From contig NZ_JBBOCT010000001.1 of NCBI RefSeq assembly GCF_038002605.1, forward strand, positions 3,596,001 through 3,660,000: 64,000 nt of DNA. The letters are read 5' to 3'. Under the pieces are notes generated by a model. The model was not told the DNA's origin and ran no database searches. It saw nothing but the letters and a program-made list of their open reading frames with translations. This DNA comes from Bacillus sp. FSL K6-3431 (GTDB lineage: Bacteria > Bacillota > Bacilli > Bacillales > Bacillaceae_C). This document shows, in pieces, positions 41,726 through 51,388 of this stretch. Within the stretch, counting starts at the first letter, position 1. Each line of letters begins with the position of its first letter. A program made the translations under genes and the position numbers.

Positions 41726-42703
41726 ATGCCTATTCTTATGGGGGTAGACGGTGGTGGCAGTAAAACCTATTCCGTCATTACAGATGAACATGGTTATCAA
41801 TTGGGGAAGGGAATATCTAGTGGTGCAAACTACCAAACAATAGGAATTGATAAAGCGATTAAAAATATTAAGGATTCTATTGAAAGTGCTTTAATGTCCG
41901 CGTCGCTAAAGTACGATGATATTGATTATGTACAATATGGTCTTGCGGGTGCTGATCGAGAGAAAGATCTATTGATCATAAATGAAGGGCTGCGTACAAT
42001 CAATTTTCAAAACTGGGGGCTTGTGTGTGACACGATGGAAGGACTTCGGATTGGTTCTCCGGATTATACAGGTGTAGTGCTTGTCTGTGGAACTGGTACA
42101 AATGCAGCTGGTCGCAATAAACTTGGTCAAATGGTGCAAATTGGTGGATTAGGAAACCTCTATGGAGATGGGGCTGGCGGCTCATCAATGGCAGAAGAAA
42201 CATTCCGGGCAGCTATCCGTTCGTGGGAACTACGTGAACGTCCAACTATTTTAACCAAGACAGTACCGAGTTATTTTGGATTTGAAAATGTACCTGATAT
42301 GTTCAATACGTTTCTTGATGATGAAGTATATAATGTTCCAAATGAGTTGACCATCGTGCTGCATCAAGCTGCATATGAAGGTGACGAAGTAGCCATTCGT
42401 ATTTTAGAGGAAACAGGCAAAGAACTAGGATTAGCTGCAAGTTCTGTCATCCACAAACTTGGAAATTTGGAGGAGCCTACTCCGATTGTGTTAACGGGGA
42501 GTGTATTACAGAAAGGTCAAAGTAAACATTTACTAGAGTCGTTGCGAAGTACAGTTGAAAGTGTCCATGAACATATCAAATTGGTTATTCCAAAAATGGA
42601 ACCCGTTTATGGGTCTCTATTGTTAGCGATGGATCATCTTGGCATTACAGTCACCGAAGAAATCCATCAAAAATTCAACTCTTACGGAGGATACGAGCAA
42701 TGA
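41726..42703 (+). CDS. BadF/N-acetylglucosamine-kinase-type sugar kinase
   Basis: The 325-residue ASKHA-fold kinase has the phosphate-1 motif GVDGGGSKTYSVI, the phosphate-2 region VLVCGTGTNAAGRN, GLGNLYGDGAGGSSMAEE and the adenosine motif PTPIVLTGSV. The BadF/NAGK family includes kinases for N-acetylglucosamine and N-acetylmuramate. The partner GH4 enzyme, encoded with a 4-bp overlap (ATGA), needs a 6-phosphorylated substrate, so this kinase may phosphorylate the imported sugar or disaccharide. AAGGGGGA precedes the ATG. Confidence 0.85.
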   Translation: MPILMGVDGGGSKTYSVITDEHGYQLGKGISSGANYQTIGIDKAIKNIKDSIESALMSASLKYDDIDYVQYGLAGADREKDLLIINEGLRTINFQNWGLVCDTMEGLRIGSPDYTGVVLVCGTGTNAAGRNKLGQMVQIGGLGNLYGDGAGGSSMAEETFRAAIRSWELRERPTILTKTVPSYFGFENVPDMFNTFLDDEVYNVPNELTIVLHQAAYEGDEVAIRILEETGKELGLAASSVIHKLGNLEEPTPIVLTGSVLQKGQSKHLLESLRSTVESVHEHIKLVIPKMEPVYGSLLLAMDHLGITVTEEIHQKFNSYGGYEQ

Positions 42704-44028
42704 ATAAGAATTTAAAAATAGCAGTGATTGGTGGGGGATCTTCCTATACCCCTGAGCTGATTGAAGGATTTATTAAACGATACGCTGAATTGCCGATAAC
42801 TCAGTTGTATTTAGCCGATATTGAAGAAGGGCGAGAAAAGCTAGACATTATTGGTGGTTTGGCCAGAAGAATGTTTGATAAAGCAGGGATTAATATTGAC
42901 TTAAAATTAACTTTAAACCGTCGGGAAGCTATTAAGGATGCTAATTTTATTATTACACAATTCCGGGTCGGCTTACTTGATGCTCGTGGTCGGGATGAAC
43001 GTATTCCTTTACGTTATAATCGTATCGGTCAAGAAACAACTGGGGCAGGCGGATTTGCTAAGGCGCTGAGAACCATTCCAGTAATCCTTGATATTTGTAA
43101 AGACATCGAGGGACTGGCACCGAATGCTATGCTTTTAAATTTCACGAATCCTGCGGGGATTTTAACCGAGGCAGTGTTAAAACATACAAATGTAAAAACG
43201 ATTGGTCTCTGTAATATACCAATTGGGACAAAAATGCAAATGGCTGAGCTTTGTGAAACAGACGTGAACAATGTTTTTATTGAAATGCTAGGAATTAACC
43301 ACTTAAACTGGACGACTAAGGTGGTTGTGAATGGAAAGGACATTTCGAATGAGGTGTTCACGAAAGCGGCTAGTGCATCTGGTCTTACAATGAAAAATAT
43401 TCCCGACTTTGGTTGGGATGCATCCTTTTTGCAAGCAATGGGCGCTTTACCTTGTGGTTATCATCGTTATTTTTATATGGAAGATGACATGCTAAAAGAG
43501 CAATTGGAGTCGCTGGAATACGAGGGAACACGAGCTGATGTAGTGAAAAAAGTGGAACAAGACCTATTTGAATTATATAAAGACCCGAATCTTGCAATAA
43601 AGCCTCCGCAATTACAAGAACGAGGTGGTGCTTATTATTCAGAAGCTGCGCTAAATTTGGTCTCGTCTATTTACAATAATAAGGGTGATATTCAAACCGT
43701 AAACGTAAGAAACAACGGAGTTATTTCTTGTCTACCTGATGAAGTATCAGTTGAAGTGAATTGTATAATCGATTCACAAGGTGCACACCCTATTCAATTA
43801 AGTACTGAAATTTCACCGCAAATAAGAGGATTGCTACAATTAGTAAAAGCATATGAGGAGCTCACAGTCGAGGCTGGGGTTACCGGCAATTATGATACTG
43901 CAATTCAAGCATTAACGATTCATCCATTAGTAGGCTCTATAAAAGTAGCGATATCGATCTTAAACGATATTCTAGCAGAAAACAAAGCGCATTTAAGCCA
44001 ATTTAAGGTTGATTCAAAGATTACTTGA
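42700..44028 (+). CDS. 6-phospho-beta-glucosidase, glycoside hydrolase family 4
   Basis: GH4 enzymes need NAD+ and a divalent metal and cleave phosphorylated glycosides by oxidation-elimination. The 442-residue protein has the Rossmann opening KIAVIGGGSSYTPELIEG, the NFTNPAGILTEAV segment, and the signature CNIP (Cys in LCNIPIGTK) typical of 6-phospho-beta-glucosidases rather than the alpha-type CHE/CHS enzymes, plus the metal/catalytic LGINHLNW. Usually the phosphorylated substrate comes from a PTS; here the operon has an ABC importer and a kinase instead. Confidence 0.9.
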   Translation: MNKNLKIAVIGGGSSYTPELIEGFIKRYAELPITQLYLADIEEGREKLDIIGGLARRMFDKAGINIDLKLTLNRREAIKDANFIITQFRVGLLDARGRDERIPLRYNRIGQETTGAGGFAKALRTIPVILDICKDIEGLAPNAMLLNFTNPAGILTEAVLKHTNVKTIGLCNIPIGTKMQMAELCETDVNNVFIEMLGINHLNWTTKVVVNGKDISNEVFTKAASASGLTMKNIPDFGWDASFLQAMGALPCGYHRYFYMEDDMLKEQLESLEYEGTRADVVKKVEQDLFELYKDPNLAIKPPQLQERGGAYYSEAALNLVSSIYNNKGDIQTVNVRNNGVISCLPDEVSVEVNCIIDSQGAHPIQLSTEISPQIRGLLQLVKAYEELTVEAGVTGNYDTAIQALTIHPLVGSIKVAISILNDILAENKAHLSQFKVDSKIT

Positions 44029-44077
44029 CTAGGAAAGTGGCTGATAGACCTACTTTGTTCTTAGTGAAAAACTCTAT

Positions 44078-44091
44078 TGTAAGCGCACGCA
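44078..44091 (+). promoter_or_regulatory. Possible second cre site before the permease genes
   Basis: TGTAAGCGCACGCA agrees with the cre consensus except at two positions. It lies in the 93-bp gap between the GH4 gene and the first permease gene. Confidence 0.4.
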
Positions 44092-44121
44092 AAGTGAAGC
44101 AGACTACTGGGGGATATGAAA

Positions 44122-45078
44122 ATGAAAAAGGTTATCACAAGTCCAGAAGTGATGATTGTACCAAAAAGAAAGAGTACCTTCTCTCGATTTATGGCGCAAT
44201 GGGATCTGCAATTAATGGTTATTCCTGCTGCTATTTTTATATTTATTTTTAGTTATATACCAATGTATGGGATCATCATGGCCTTTCAAGATTACAATAT
44301 TTTCAAAGGGGTGATGGCTAGCTCTTGGGTAGGATTTAAGCATTTTCAGATGTTTTTCACTGCTCCTGAATTTGGAAGGGTGATTCGTAATACGATTGCC
44401 ATTAGTTTTCTAAAGCTTTTTATTGGCTTTCCTGCCCCGATTATTTTGGCATTAATGCTAAATGAAGTAAAGAATATGGCGTTTAAGAGAATTGTACAAA
44501 CAGTGAGTTATCTCCCACACTTTCTTTCATGGGTAATTGTATCTGGCTTCGTAATGTCCATTTTATCTACTGATAATGGCAGTTTAAATATCCTATTGCA
44601 GACACTACATATGATTGACGAGCCAATTGGGTTTCTTAACTTTCCGGAATACTTTTGGACAATCTTAGTGACTACAAATGTGTGGAAGGAGATCGGATTT
44701 GCTTCTATAGTATACCTAGCAGCAATTGCTGGGGTGGATCAGCAACTCTATGAAGCTGCTTCTCTTGATGGAGCAAATAGATTTAAACAAATGTATTTAA
44801 TTACGATCCCTTCTATTATGCCGATCATTATCATCTTTATGATCTTAGCCATTGGGAACCTATTAAATGCAGGCTTTGAAGATATTCTTCTACTTGGTGC
44901 AAATCCAGTTGTAAGGGATGTATCAGATGTTTTGGACACGTATGTATATAGGGTAGGTATCCAAAATTCATTATTCTCTTATGCAACCGCAGTGGGCTTG
45001 CTTAAGGCAGTCATCAGTGTCGCATTACTGACAATAGCGAATCACATTGCACGTAAGGCAGATAGTAGCTTATGGTAG
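44122..45078 (+). CDS. Sugar ABC transporter permease (LplB family)
   Basis: About 318 residues with six helices and the EAA loop (YEAASLDGANRFKQMYLITIPSI). FIFSYIPMYGIIMAFQDYNIFKG at the first helix is the signature of the LplB/YtmP-type permeases of oligosaccharide importers in Bacillales. ATG 44122 has a good distance to the GGGGG site; ATG 44116 is too close. No ATPase is encoded in this operon, so a shared MsmX-type ATPase must energise it. Confidence 0.9.
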   Translation: MKKVITSPEVMIVPKRKSTFSRFMAQWDLQLMVIPAAIFIFIFSYIPMYGIIMAFQDYNIFKGVMASSWVGFKHFQMFFTAPEFGRVIRNTIAISFLKLFIGFPAPIILALMLNEVKNMAFKRIVQTVSYLPHFLSWVIVSGFVMSILSTDNGSLNILLQTLHMIDEPIGFLNFPEYFWTILVTTNVWKEIGFASIVYLAAIAGVDQQLYEAASLDGANRFKQMYLITIPSIMPIIIIFMILAIGNLLNAGFEDILLLGANPVVRDVSDVLDTYVYRVGIQNSLFSYATAVGLLKAVISVALLTIANHIARKADSSLW

Positions 45079-45108
45079 GTGCTAAGAAAGAGAGGGGGAG
45101 TCAGTTTG

Positions 45109-46002
45109 TTGAGGAAGAGTATTAGTGATCGGTATATGTCGATTTTTATTTATATTATTTTGACTATTCTTGCATTTGTTACCTTTTATCCGTTTTGGAA
45201 CGCTGCGGTTATTTCTTTTAACAGCGGAGTGGATACGATGAAAGGAGGAATAACTTTCTGGCCAAGGGAATTTTCGCTAGATAACTATAAAGTAGTATTC
45301 AAGGATTCTCGTATTTTGAATGGGTTTTTTATCTCTGTTCTTCGGACGGTGATAGGAACTATCATGGCTGTAATGTTTACTGCAATCTTTGCATATGGGA
45401 TATCAAAAAAAGAGTTAGTAGGTCGTAACTATTATATGCTTTTCTGTGTGGTTACGATGTTCTTTAGCGGCGGTCTTATTCCAACATTTTTACTTATTCG
45501 TGGCTTGGGATTATTCAATACATTTTGGGTGATGGTAATTCCTGGTTTGATCAGCGTGTGGAATATGATCATTTTCCGTACCTTCTTCCAAGCACTTCCA
45601 ACTGGGCTTGAAGAATCAGCCAAAATGGATGGATGCGGGTATTGGGGAACGTTCTTTCGAATCATACTGCCACTTTCAGGTCCGGTTATCGCTACATTGT
45701 CATTGTTTACAGCGGTCTATCACTGGAATGATTGGTTTTCTCCAAGTATCTATATTTCAGATCAGGAGTTACTACCAATACAGACTATGTTACAACAAAT
45801 ACTATCCTCGAATATCATGACAGAGCAAATGGCTCAGACCGATTCTGCAGCAGCAGGACGAATGGCAGCAATGAAGTCAGTATCAACTAAATCACTTTCA
45901 ATGGCTACAATGATGGTTGCAACAATTCCTATCATCTGCGTATATCCATTTGTCCAAAAGTATTTCGTAAAAGGGGTATTGGTTGGTTCCTTGAAGGGGT
46001 AG
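45109..46002 (+). CDS. Sugar ABC transporter permease (LplC/YtcP family)
   Basis: About 297 residues with six helices and the EAA loop (LEESAKMDGCGYWGTFFRIILPLSGPVIATL). The start region TILAFVTFYPFWNAAVISFNS is typical of LplC-type partners. TTG 45109 is preferred, 8 bases after AGAGGGGGAG; TTG 45106 and GTG 45079 are alternatives. It forms the heteromeric channel with the preceding permease. Confidence 0.9.
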   Translation: MRKSISDRYMSIFIYIILTILAFVTFYPFWNAAVISFNSGVDTMKGGITFWPREFSLDNYKVVFKDSRILNGFFISVLRTVIGTIMAVMFTAIFAYGISKKELVGRNYYMLFCVVTMFFSGGLIPTFLLIRGLGLFNTFWVMVIPGLISVWNMIIFRTFFQALPTGLEESAKMDGCGYWGTFFRIILPLSGPVIATLSLFTAVYHWNDWFSPSIYISDQELLPIQTMLQQILSSNIMTEQMAQTDSAAAGRMAAMKSVSTKSLSMATMMVATIPIICVYPFVQKYFVKGVLVGSLKG

Positions 46003-46082
46003 TGCCTGAAGTCTGACTAATGGATTTTAAGCGAAAGCTTTGATCATATAAAGTATGAAAAATAATACGAGGGGGAAAAGAA

Positions 46083-47732
46083 ATGAAGAGAAATAAGAAA
46101 TACTTTATGTTGTTGCTTGTAGCCATTCTTACGGTATTTATGGTAATGTCAGGCTGTTCAAAAAAAAGTTCCAATGAGGATTCCGAAAAAGGAAGTAAGA
46201 GTAGTAACGAAGATTTTATTCTAGGTGAAACTCCATTAGAATACACAATGTACGGGCATTATGATTGGTATACAATGCCTAAATGGGGGGAGGATCTTGC
46301 CTCTAAATCGATTAAAGAAAACAAGAAAGTAACCGTGAAACCAATTAGTTCAGGTGGTAACGCAGCACAAAAATTCAATACGATGATAGTAGCCAATGAT
46401 TTGCCTGATGTTATTTGGATGGATCGAGGCCCAGATGTAGAAAAACTACGTGAGGCGGATATGCTAGTTCCGTTGGATGATTATATAGACAAATATCCCA
46501 ACTTAAAGAAATGGGCAGGAGAATCCACGCTTAATATGCTACGTTCATCTGACGGGAAAATATACCAATTTCCAAATTGGTATACAACTCAGCCAAATGG
46601 AAATGCAGGTTATGTCGTGAATGATAAAATTTATAAAGAGCTTGGTTCCCCTAAGTTAGAAACAACAGATGATCTATATAGTTATTTGAAACAAGTTAAG
46701 GAAAAATACCCTGATGTAGTTCCTTTCGAACCAAGCATTCTGGCAAGCTCTGGATTTGATATTCTGTACTCAGCATTTGGTGAAGACCATTCTGGAATGT
46801 TTGTAGGCATGAGGGCAGTTCCGCAAGGAGATAAATTAACTTCAATTTTTACTGATCCTGTTTTTAGAGAGTCCATGCAATATATCAACAAGTTGTACAA
46901 TGAAAAACTTATATCGCAGGATGCATTGACGCAAACAGAAGATCAAGTAAAAGAAAAGATTATGACAGGGAGATTTGCAGTTTATGCTGAAAGTAGCCCG
47001 ACAACAAATGCGAATGTTGCTCACTCAGTACTCAAAGATGGAGACCCTGAAGCAGGTCTTAAAATGATCTGGCCGATCCATAAAGAGGGATTAGATAAAG
47101 ATAAAATATATACAGGAAGCTATAATCAACTCGGGTGGAATGTAAGTGTTATAACGAAAAATGCCAAAAATCCTGAAGCAATCTTCGCATTCCTTGATTA
47201 TATGACTGGCCCAGAAGGACAACGCGATATTTTCTGGGGGCCTGAAAAACTGTATTGGGAAGGTACACAAAGTGTTGAAGGTGTTGATGAAGCACCGATT
47301 TTCACTGAAGCATACTTAACAGATACAAAAAAACGCGACGAGCTAATGGAAAGTACAGACGGTTTACAATGGGTTGGGAATACAGTCTATATTGATAATT
47401 CAAAAATGGCATTTGAAAAGTCCTTGCCAGAAGAACAACAAAACTGGGCAACAAGGTATCAATCTCAAATTACTTGGAAAACACAATATAATGGTACTCC
47501 ATTTGTGAATCTTAATCCGATGCCGGAGTCTCCAGAGGGAATAACGGAGCAACGTGTCAATGATATTTATGATGAAGCAAGAGCAAAAGCAGTTTATGCC
47601 AAGAGCGCTCAAGAGGTTCTCGATATCCTTGATGAAGCAGAAAAATCTGCTCAAGCAATTGGGTACGATAAATTACTGGAATTTAAAACAAAGCAATGGC
47701 AAGACAACTTGAAACAAATGAAAGGTAACTAA
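46083..47732 (+). CDS. Sugar ABC transporter substrate-binding lipoprotein (LipO/LplA-like)
   Basis: The 549-residue precursor has a lipobox (MVMSGCS, Cys25) and a Ser/Asn/Lys-rich linker before a large family 1-type binding domain (PDVIWMDRGPDVEKLREADMLVPLDDYIDKYP, then WNVSVITKNAKNPEAIFAFLDYM). Its length near 550 residues is that of the LplA/LipO group, which takes oligosaccharides. It is the last gene of the operon and has its own terminator, so receptor levels may be raised by mRNA stability. Confidence 0.9.
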   Translation: MKRNKKYFMLLLVAILTVFMVMSGCSKKSSNEDSEKGSKSSNEDFILGETPLEYTMYGHYDWYTMPKWGEDLASKSIKENKKVTVKPISSGGNAAQKFNTMIVANDLPDVIWMDRGPDVEKLREADMLVPLDDYIDKYPNLKKWAGESTLNMLRSSDGKIYQFPNWYTTQPNGNAGYVVNDKIYKELGSPKLETTDDLYSYLKQVKEKYPDVVPFEPSILASSGFDILYSAFGEDHSGMFVGMRAVPQGDKLTSIFTDPVFRESMQYINKLYNEKLISQDALTQTEDQVKEKIMTGRFAVYAESSPTTNANVAHSVLKDGDPEAGLKMIWPIHKEGLDKDKIYTGSYNQLGWNVSVITKNAKNPEAIFAFLDYMTGPEGQRDIFWGPEKLYWEGTQSVEGVDEAPIFTEAYLTDTKKRDELMESTDGLQWVGNTVYIDNSKMAFEKSLPEEQQNWATRYQSQITWKTQYNGTPFVNLNPMPESPEGITEQRVNDIYDEARAKAVYAKSAQEVLDILDEAEKSAQAIGYDKLLEFKTKQWQDNLKQMKGN

Positions 47733-47738
47733 CATGTT

Positions 47739-47779
47739 CAGCTTCTATACTTTACTGGAGATGGGAGCTGGTTTTTTAT
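47739..47779 (+). terminator. Terminator of the kinase/GH4/ABC operon
   Basis: CAGCTTC and GGGAGCTG pair around a longer loop, followed by GTTTTTTAT. Confidence 0.7.
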
Positions 47780-47901
47780 AAATTGTTATTAAAATCACAG
47801 CTTTGTTATGCTACGGTGAAGATAACGAATGAAGCACTTGTCAGAGTTGAAAGCAGAAATGAAAACATCACTAGTATTCTTGCTTGTGCAAATTTTCAAT
47901 A

Positions 47902-48043
47902 GGTATGACTGAAATTAACTTGCCATTGAGACATCCTGGTTCTTCTATTATGCCGGGAAAAGTAAATCCCGTCATGGCTGAATTAATTAATCAAATTGAT
48001 TCCAAGTGAAATGACAGAGCCAGGTATCGCCGGTGCTGATTGA
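47902..48043 (+). pseudogene. Remnant of an aspartate ammonia-lyase gene
   Basis: The frame from 47902 encodes GMTEINLPL, then [20 protein letters not shown], the fumarase/aspartase superfamily signature, and stops at TGA 48007-48009. Two bases later ATG 48011 begins MTEPGIAGAD, which matches the extreme C terminus of aspartases. The ~120 residues that normally lie between are missing, and so is the whole N-terminal part. This is a deletion remnant. Confidence 0.8.
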
Positions 48044-48061
48044 TTAGCGAAGTAAATAGAG

Positions 48062-48098
48062 AAATCCTCGAAAAGCAATCACGCTTCGAGGATTTTTT
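48062..48098 (+). terminator. Terminator after the aspartase remnant
   Basis: AAATCCTCGAA pairs with TTCGAGGATTT (11 bp) and runs into T residues; it is probably the original terminator of the lost aspartase gene. Confidence 0.85.
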
Positions 48099-48207
48099 AT
48101 TGTTAAGGAAATTAAATTTGATTGGGAAAGTAATACGATTCCTTACATACGAATTATCGTGAAAGGAAGCAAGTGTTAATAAATCTATGTTTGCACTTTT
48201 TCTTGTG

Positions 48208-50181
48208 TTAATCTGCTCCTGCCCCTCCGCCATCATCTCCTCCACCACTGTCACTGGAAAAGGAGCTACCACCACTACTGTCCCCACTGTTATTTTTCTC
48301 ATTATCGCTACTATCGAAAAGTCTTTTTCCTGAACTATCGCTCCATTTCCATGTTTTTAATAAATAGCTAGCGGGATCTTCATTATTAAGAATAAGAACG
48401 GCCATGGGCGCAATCGACGCTAATTCTTCTATTGGACGGTTAAACTGGTTTACATCCAATTCAAATGTCTTTACTTTTAACAGAACAGCTCGTGTCATCC
48501 ATTTTTCTAGTTCAGTTTCATCTATACCGGAAGGGATCCCTTCCTTTTGGATCCACTTTCGGAATTGACGAATTTCTGCTCTCATTTCAGTAGCTTCTCT
48601 ATTTAAGATATAACGAGGTATTGTTAGATAGCAGATGCTGACTGCAAAAGTAAAAAATATGAATCCGGGAATAAACTCTGGATCTATAGCAAGCCATCCA
48701 GAAATCATCGAAAAGAAGAAAAATAGTAATACACGTTTTTTCGTTAATAATGACCATGCCCTTTTTAGCAAATAAGCAGAAATAACAAGATAGAGAATGA
48801 TTCCGAAGCCAGACGATGCCCCAATAAAATAGGTGGAAATAGTAATGATCATCATCATTATCATCAAAACGCGAGTAGCAATAGGGTATAGTTTGCCTCT
48901 GATCCATTTTTTTTCAGTTAACTCATTGAGAACGCAATCAAACCAGTTCTCTTCATGTTGTTGACGTTTGATCTGTTTCCGGTAATATCCATGCACATTT
49001 TTCGCTTCTTTTTCTCTTTTTGTCGCACCGTATATATTATTCATTGAAAAAATCCGAGTGCCTAGTTTACTTTTTCTCGTAAATAGCCAATCAAGTAACA
49101 TTTTTTCAGACTCAGCTAAAACTGAAGATGGTGGATGAAAGGTAAAAGAGAGCGTGTTTTTCGGTGCTTCAGTATCTTGTTGAAATCGTGTAAGAGTCGA
49201 GGTTTTTCGGACTGTTGCATAACCTTTTTCAACTAGAGAATACACGCCAGCTAAAAATGCATATCCATCCTTTTCTCCAGCACGATCAATAACGTATAAA
49301 TAAAGTGGATCATATTTTAATAAATCCTCAGGGCGTATATGGTTTCTTAATCTACGTTGTGGTAGCAGTAGCAAAAAGGCAGTGGCTACCGCAAATAACC
49401 CTGATAATATTGGTAGAAAGCCCCTAAATGATTTTTGCGTGCTGCTTCGTGTCATCGCTGATTCTAAGGCTTTTTCCTCGTCCTTTAAAACAGTTTCCAA
49501 TGACCTAGGTTCAGCTTGCTTAGACTGTTCCGTCATTATAGCTGAAGGAAATAAAAGGCGTGTTTCCGTTAACATGTGCATTTTTGAAAGTGGTGTAAAA
49601 AATCGTATCATTTCTTCTGTTTTTTGAACGATATATCCTTCTTCATCATGAAAAAAGGCATGATATTGGTTAGGATTTATTTGATTGGGAAATACGAAAT
49701 CAATAGTAACATTTTGTAAATCGGTATCGTGGTTACTATCAGTCCCGAAAAAAGGTACGGTAATATCACTATAAGTCTTATAGGATTTCACTGCATTTTC
49801 AAGAATGTAAACATATACAACTTGCTTACTGGTATTTTTGACAAGTAGATTTCCGGTATAGCTATTTTCGTTTTGGATAACGTCAAGTTGACGAAGATCG
49901 TTTTTACTTATTGCGTTGAGAGAAGCATTTGGATTCATAAGCTCATAAGCTTCAAAGTCCTTGACTCCATTATGTCCAACAGTATGAATAGATCGCCTCA
50001 CATTTTCAAAAGTACCGTTAAATGTGTATGTAAACATTTCATTTACTAGTAGGTTACCATCAGGTGCAATCATTATGCGAATATGCGCTTCGTCAATGGT
50101 GAATGAGCGTGCGGAAGCTTGTGGCGCAAAAATCGCAAAAAATAAAAGTGCAAATAAAAGAATGATATGTGGCTTTTTCAA
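48208..50181 (-). CDS. DUF2207 membrane protein (YciQ-like)
   Basis: The ~657-residue protein has a signal peptide (KKPHIILLFALLFFAIFAPQASA), an external DUF2207 domain (about 24-230: HIRIMIAPDGNLLVNEMFTYTFNGTFENVRRSI), a helix near 258-276, a cytoplasmic part, paired helices at about 440-500 and a C-terminal low-complexity tail of Ser, Gly and Asp, as usual for this family. Function is not known. TTG 50181 follows AAGGAGGGG and gives a proper signal peptide. It appears monocistronic. Confidence 0.85.
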   Translation of the reverse strand: MKKPHIILLFALLFFAIFAPQASARSFTIDEAHIRIMIAPDGNLLVNEMFTYTFNGTFENVRRSIHTVGHNGVKDFEAYELMNPNASLNAISKNDLRQLDVIQNENSYTGNLLVKNTSKQVVYVYILENAVKSYKTYSDITVPFFGTDSNHDTDLQNVTIDFVFPNQINPNQYHAFFHDEEGYIVQKTEEMIRFFTPLSKMHMLTETRLLFPSAIMTEQSKQAEPRSLETVLKDEEKALESAMTRSSTQKSFRGFLPILSGLFAVATAFLLLLPQRRLRNHIRPEDLLKYDPLYLYVIDRAGEKDGYAFLAGVYSLVEKGYATVRKTSTLTRFQQDTEAPKNTLSFTFHPPSSVLAESEKMLLDWLFTRKSKLGTRIFSMNNIYGATKREKEAKNVHGYYRKQIKRQQHEENWFDCVLNELTEKKWIRGKLYPIATRVLMIMMMIITISTYFIGASSGFGIILYLVISAYLLKRAWSLLTKKRVLLFFFFSMISGWLAIDPEFIPGFIFFTFAVSICYLTIPRYILNREATEMRAEIRQFRKWIQKEGIPSGIDETELEKWMTRAVLLKVKTFELDVNQFNRPIEELASIAPMAVLILNNEDPASYLLKTWKWSDSSGKRLFDSSDNEKNNSGDSSGGSSFSSDSGGGDDGGGAGAD

Positions 50182-50263
50182 ACCGCCCCTCCTTAGACAA
50201 TGTTTCTTATAAAAATCATAGCTTGAAAAAGGGGGGAATTCCATAGGGAGAACGTCTTAGTGC

Positions 50264-50296
50264 AAAAGGACAAAGCTTCTAAGCCTTGTCCCTTTT
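50264..50296 (-). terminator. Terminator of the oxidoreductase gene
   Basis: AAAAGGACAA and TTGTCCCTTTT pair around a loop with an extra GC pair. On the minus strand it lies just past the stop at 50312. Confidence 0.75.
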
Positions 50297-50311
50297 CTTC
50301 CATTAAATTTT

Positions 50312-51304
50312 TCAATTAACCGAAAATCCAATCTTCCCAAATTGATCTGCATTTTCCATTCTTTTAAAAGCTTCTTCAAATTGGCTTAGTGGATAGATTC
50401 GATCAATAACGGGAGTGATTTTATGTGTGTCGATAAATTGAATCATTTCATTATATTCCTCTGCACTGCCCATCGTTGATCCCAGCAGATTGAACTGTCC
50501 ATAGAAAAAGTCGCGTAGGTTTAATTGGATTTCATCTCCCGCGGATGCACCGAAAGCGACGATTGTTCCACCTGGTCGAAGTTGATTGAGAGACTTATTA
50601 AATGTAGCAGCTCCAACTGACTCAATGACAATGTCTACTTTTTCACCATCAAGTGCTTCATTCCAATCTCCATTACTATCAATCGCTTTATCCGCTCCTA
50701 ATTCAAGTGCCATGCGACGTTTTTCATGCGATCGGGAAGTAATATATACAGTCGCATCCGCAGCTTTGGCGAATTGCAAAATAAATGTAGCGACACCACT
50801 ACCAATACCTGGGATCAATAACGTTTTTTCAGCGCTGATGTTGCCCCTTGTAAAAAGAGCACGATAAGCAGTTAAGGCAGCGAGTGATAATACTCCAGCT
50901 TCTTCCCATGTTAAGTATTCAGGTTTTAGTATCGCATTTCCAGCAGGGATCACGATTTGTTCGGAAAATGTCCCATGATCAGGTAAGCCGACGATCTCAA
51001 ATCCATTCGGAGGTGCTTCGCTGTTTTCAGTCCAGCCTAAACCTGGATTGATAATTACTTCATCCCCGACTTGAACATGTGTAACGCCTTTTCCAACTGC
51101 ATCAACGATACCAGCACCGTCAGAACCGATAATTAGTGGTGGCTCGGTTGGTTTATGTCGGTTTAGTACAAATAAATCGCGATGATTCAGACCTACAGTT
51201 TTTAATCTGATCCTGACCTCGCCAGCATTTGGATGTAATTCCTTCATTTCACGATAAGAAAGGCCCTCAAATCCGACCTTGTCTGCATGCACAACAGCTT
51301 TCAA
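50312..51304 (-). CDS. Medium-chain dehydrogenase/reductase (quinone oxidoreductase-like)
   Basis: About 330 residues: a GroES-like N domain (GLNHRDLFVLNRHKPTEPPLIIGSDGAGIV) and a Rossmann domain (LLIPGIGSGVATFILQFAKAADATVYITSRS, then GGTIVAFGASAGDEIQL). The Cys and His ligands of catalytic zinc in true alcohol dehydrogenases are not evident, so a zinc-free NADPH:quinone or enoyl reductase is likelier. TTG 51304, after GGAGGG, is preferred to an upstream ATG. Substrate unknown. Confidence 0.85.
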   Translation of the reverse strand: MKAVVHADKVGFEGLSYREMKELHPNAGEVRIRLKTVGLNHRDLFVLNRHKPTEPPLIIGSDGAGIVDAVGKGVTHVQVGDEVIINPGLGWTENSEAPPNGFEIVGLPDHGTFSEQIVIPAGNAILKPEYLTWEEAGVLSLAALTAYRALFTRGNISAEKTLLIPGIGSGVATFILQFAKAADATVYITSRSHEKRRMALELGADKAIDSNGDWNEALDGEKVDIVIESVGAATFNKSLNQLRPGGTIVAFGASAGDEIQLNLRDFFYGQFNLLGSTMGSAEEYNEMIQFIDTHKITPVIDRIYPLSQFEEAFKRMENADQFGKIGFSVN

Positions 51305-51388
51305 TTCAAATCCCTCCATTAAAAAATTTTCGAAAGTTATGTCATCTTTATCATACTCTACTTTTTACCTTAAACAAAAAAGAGATAT

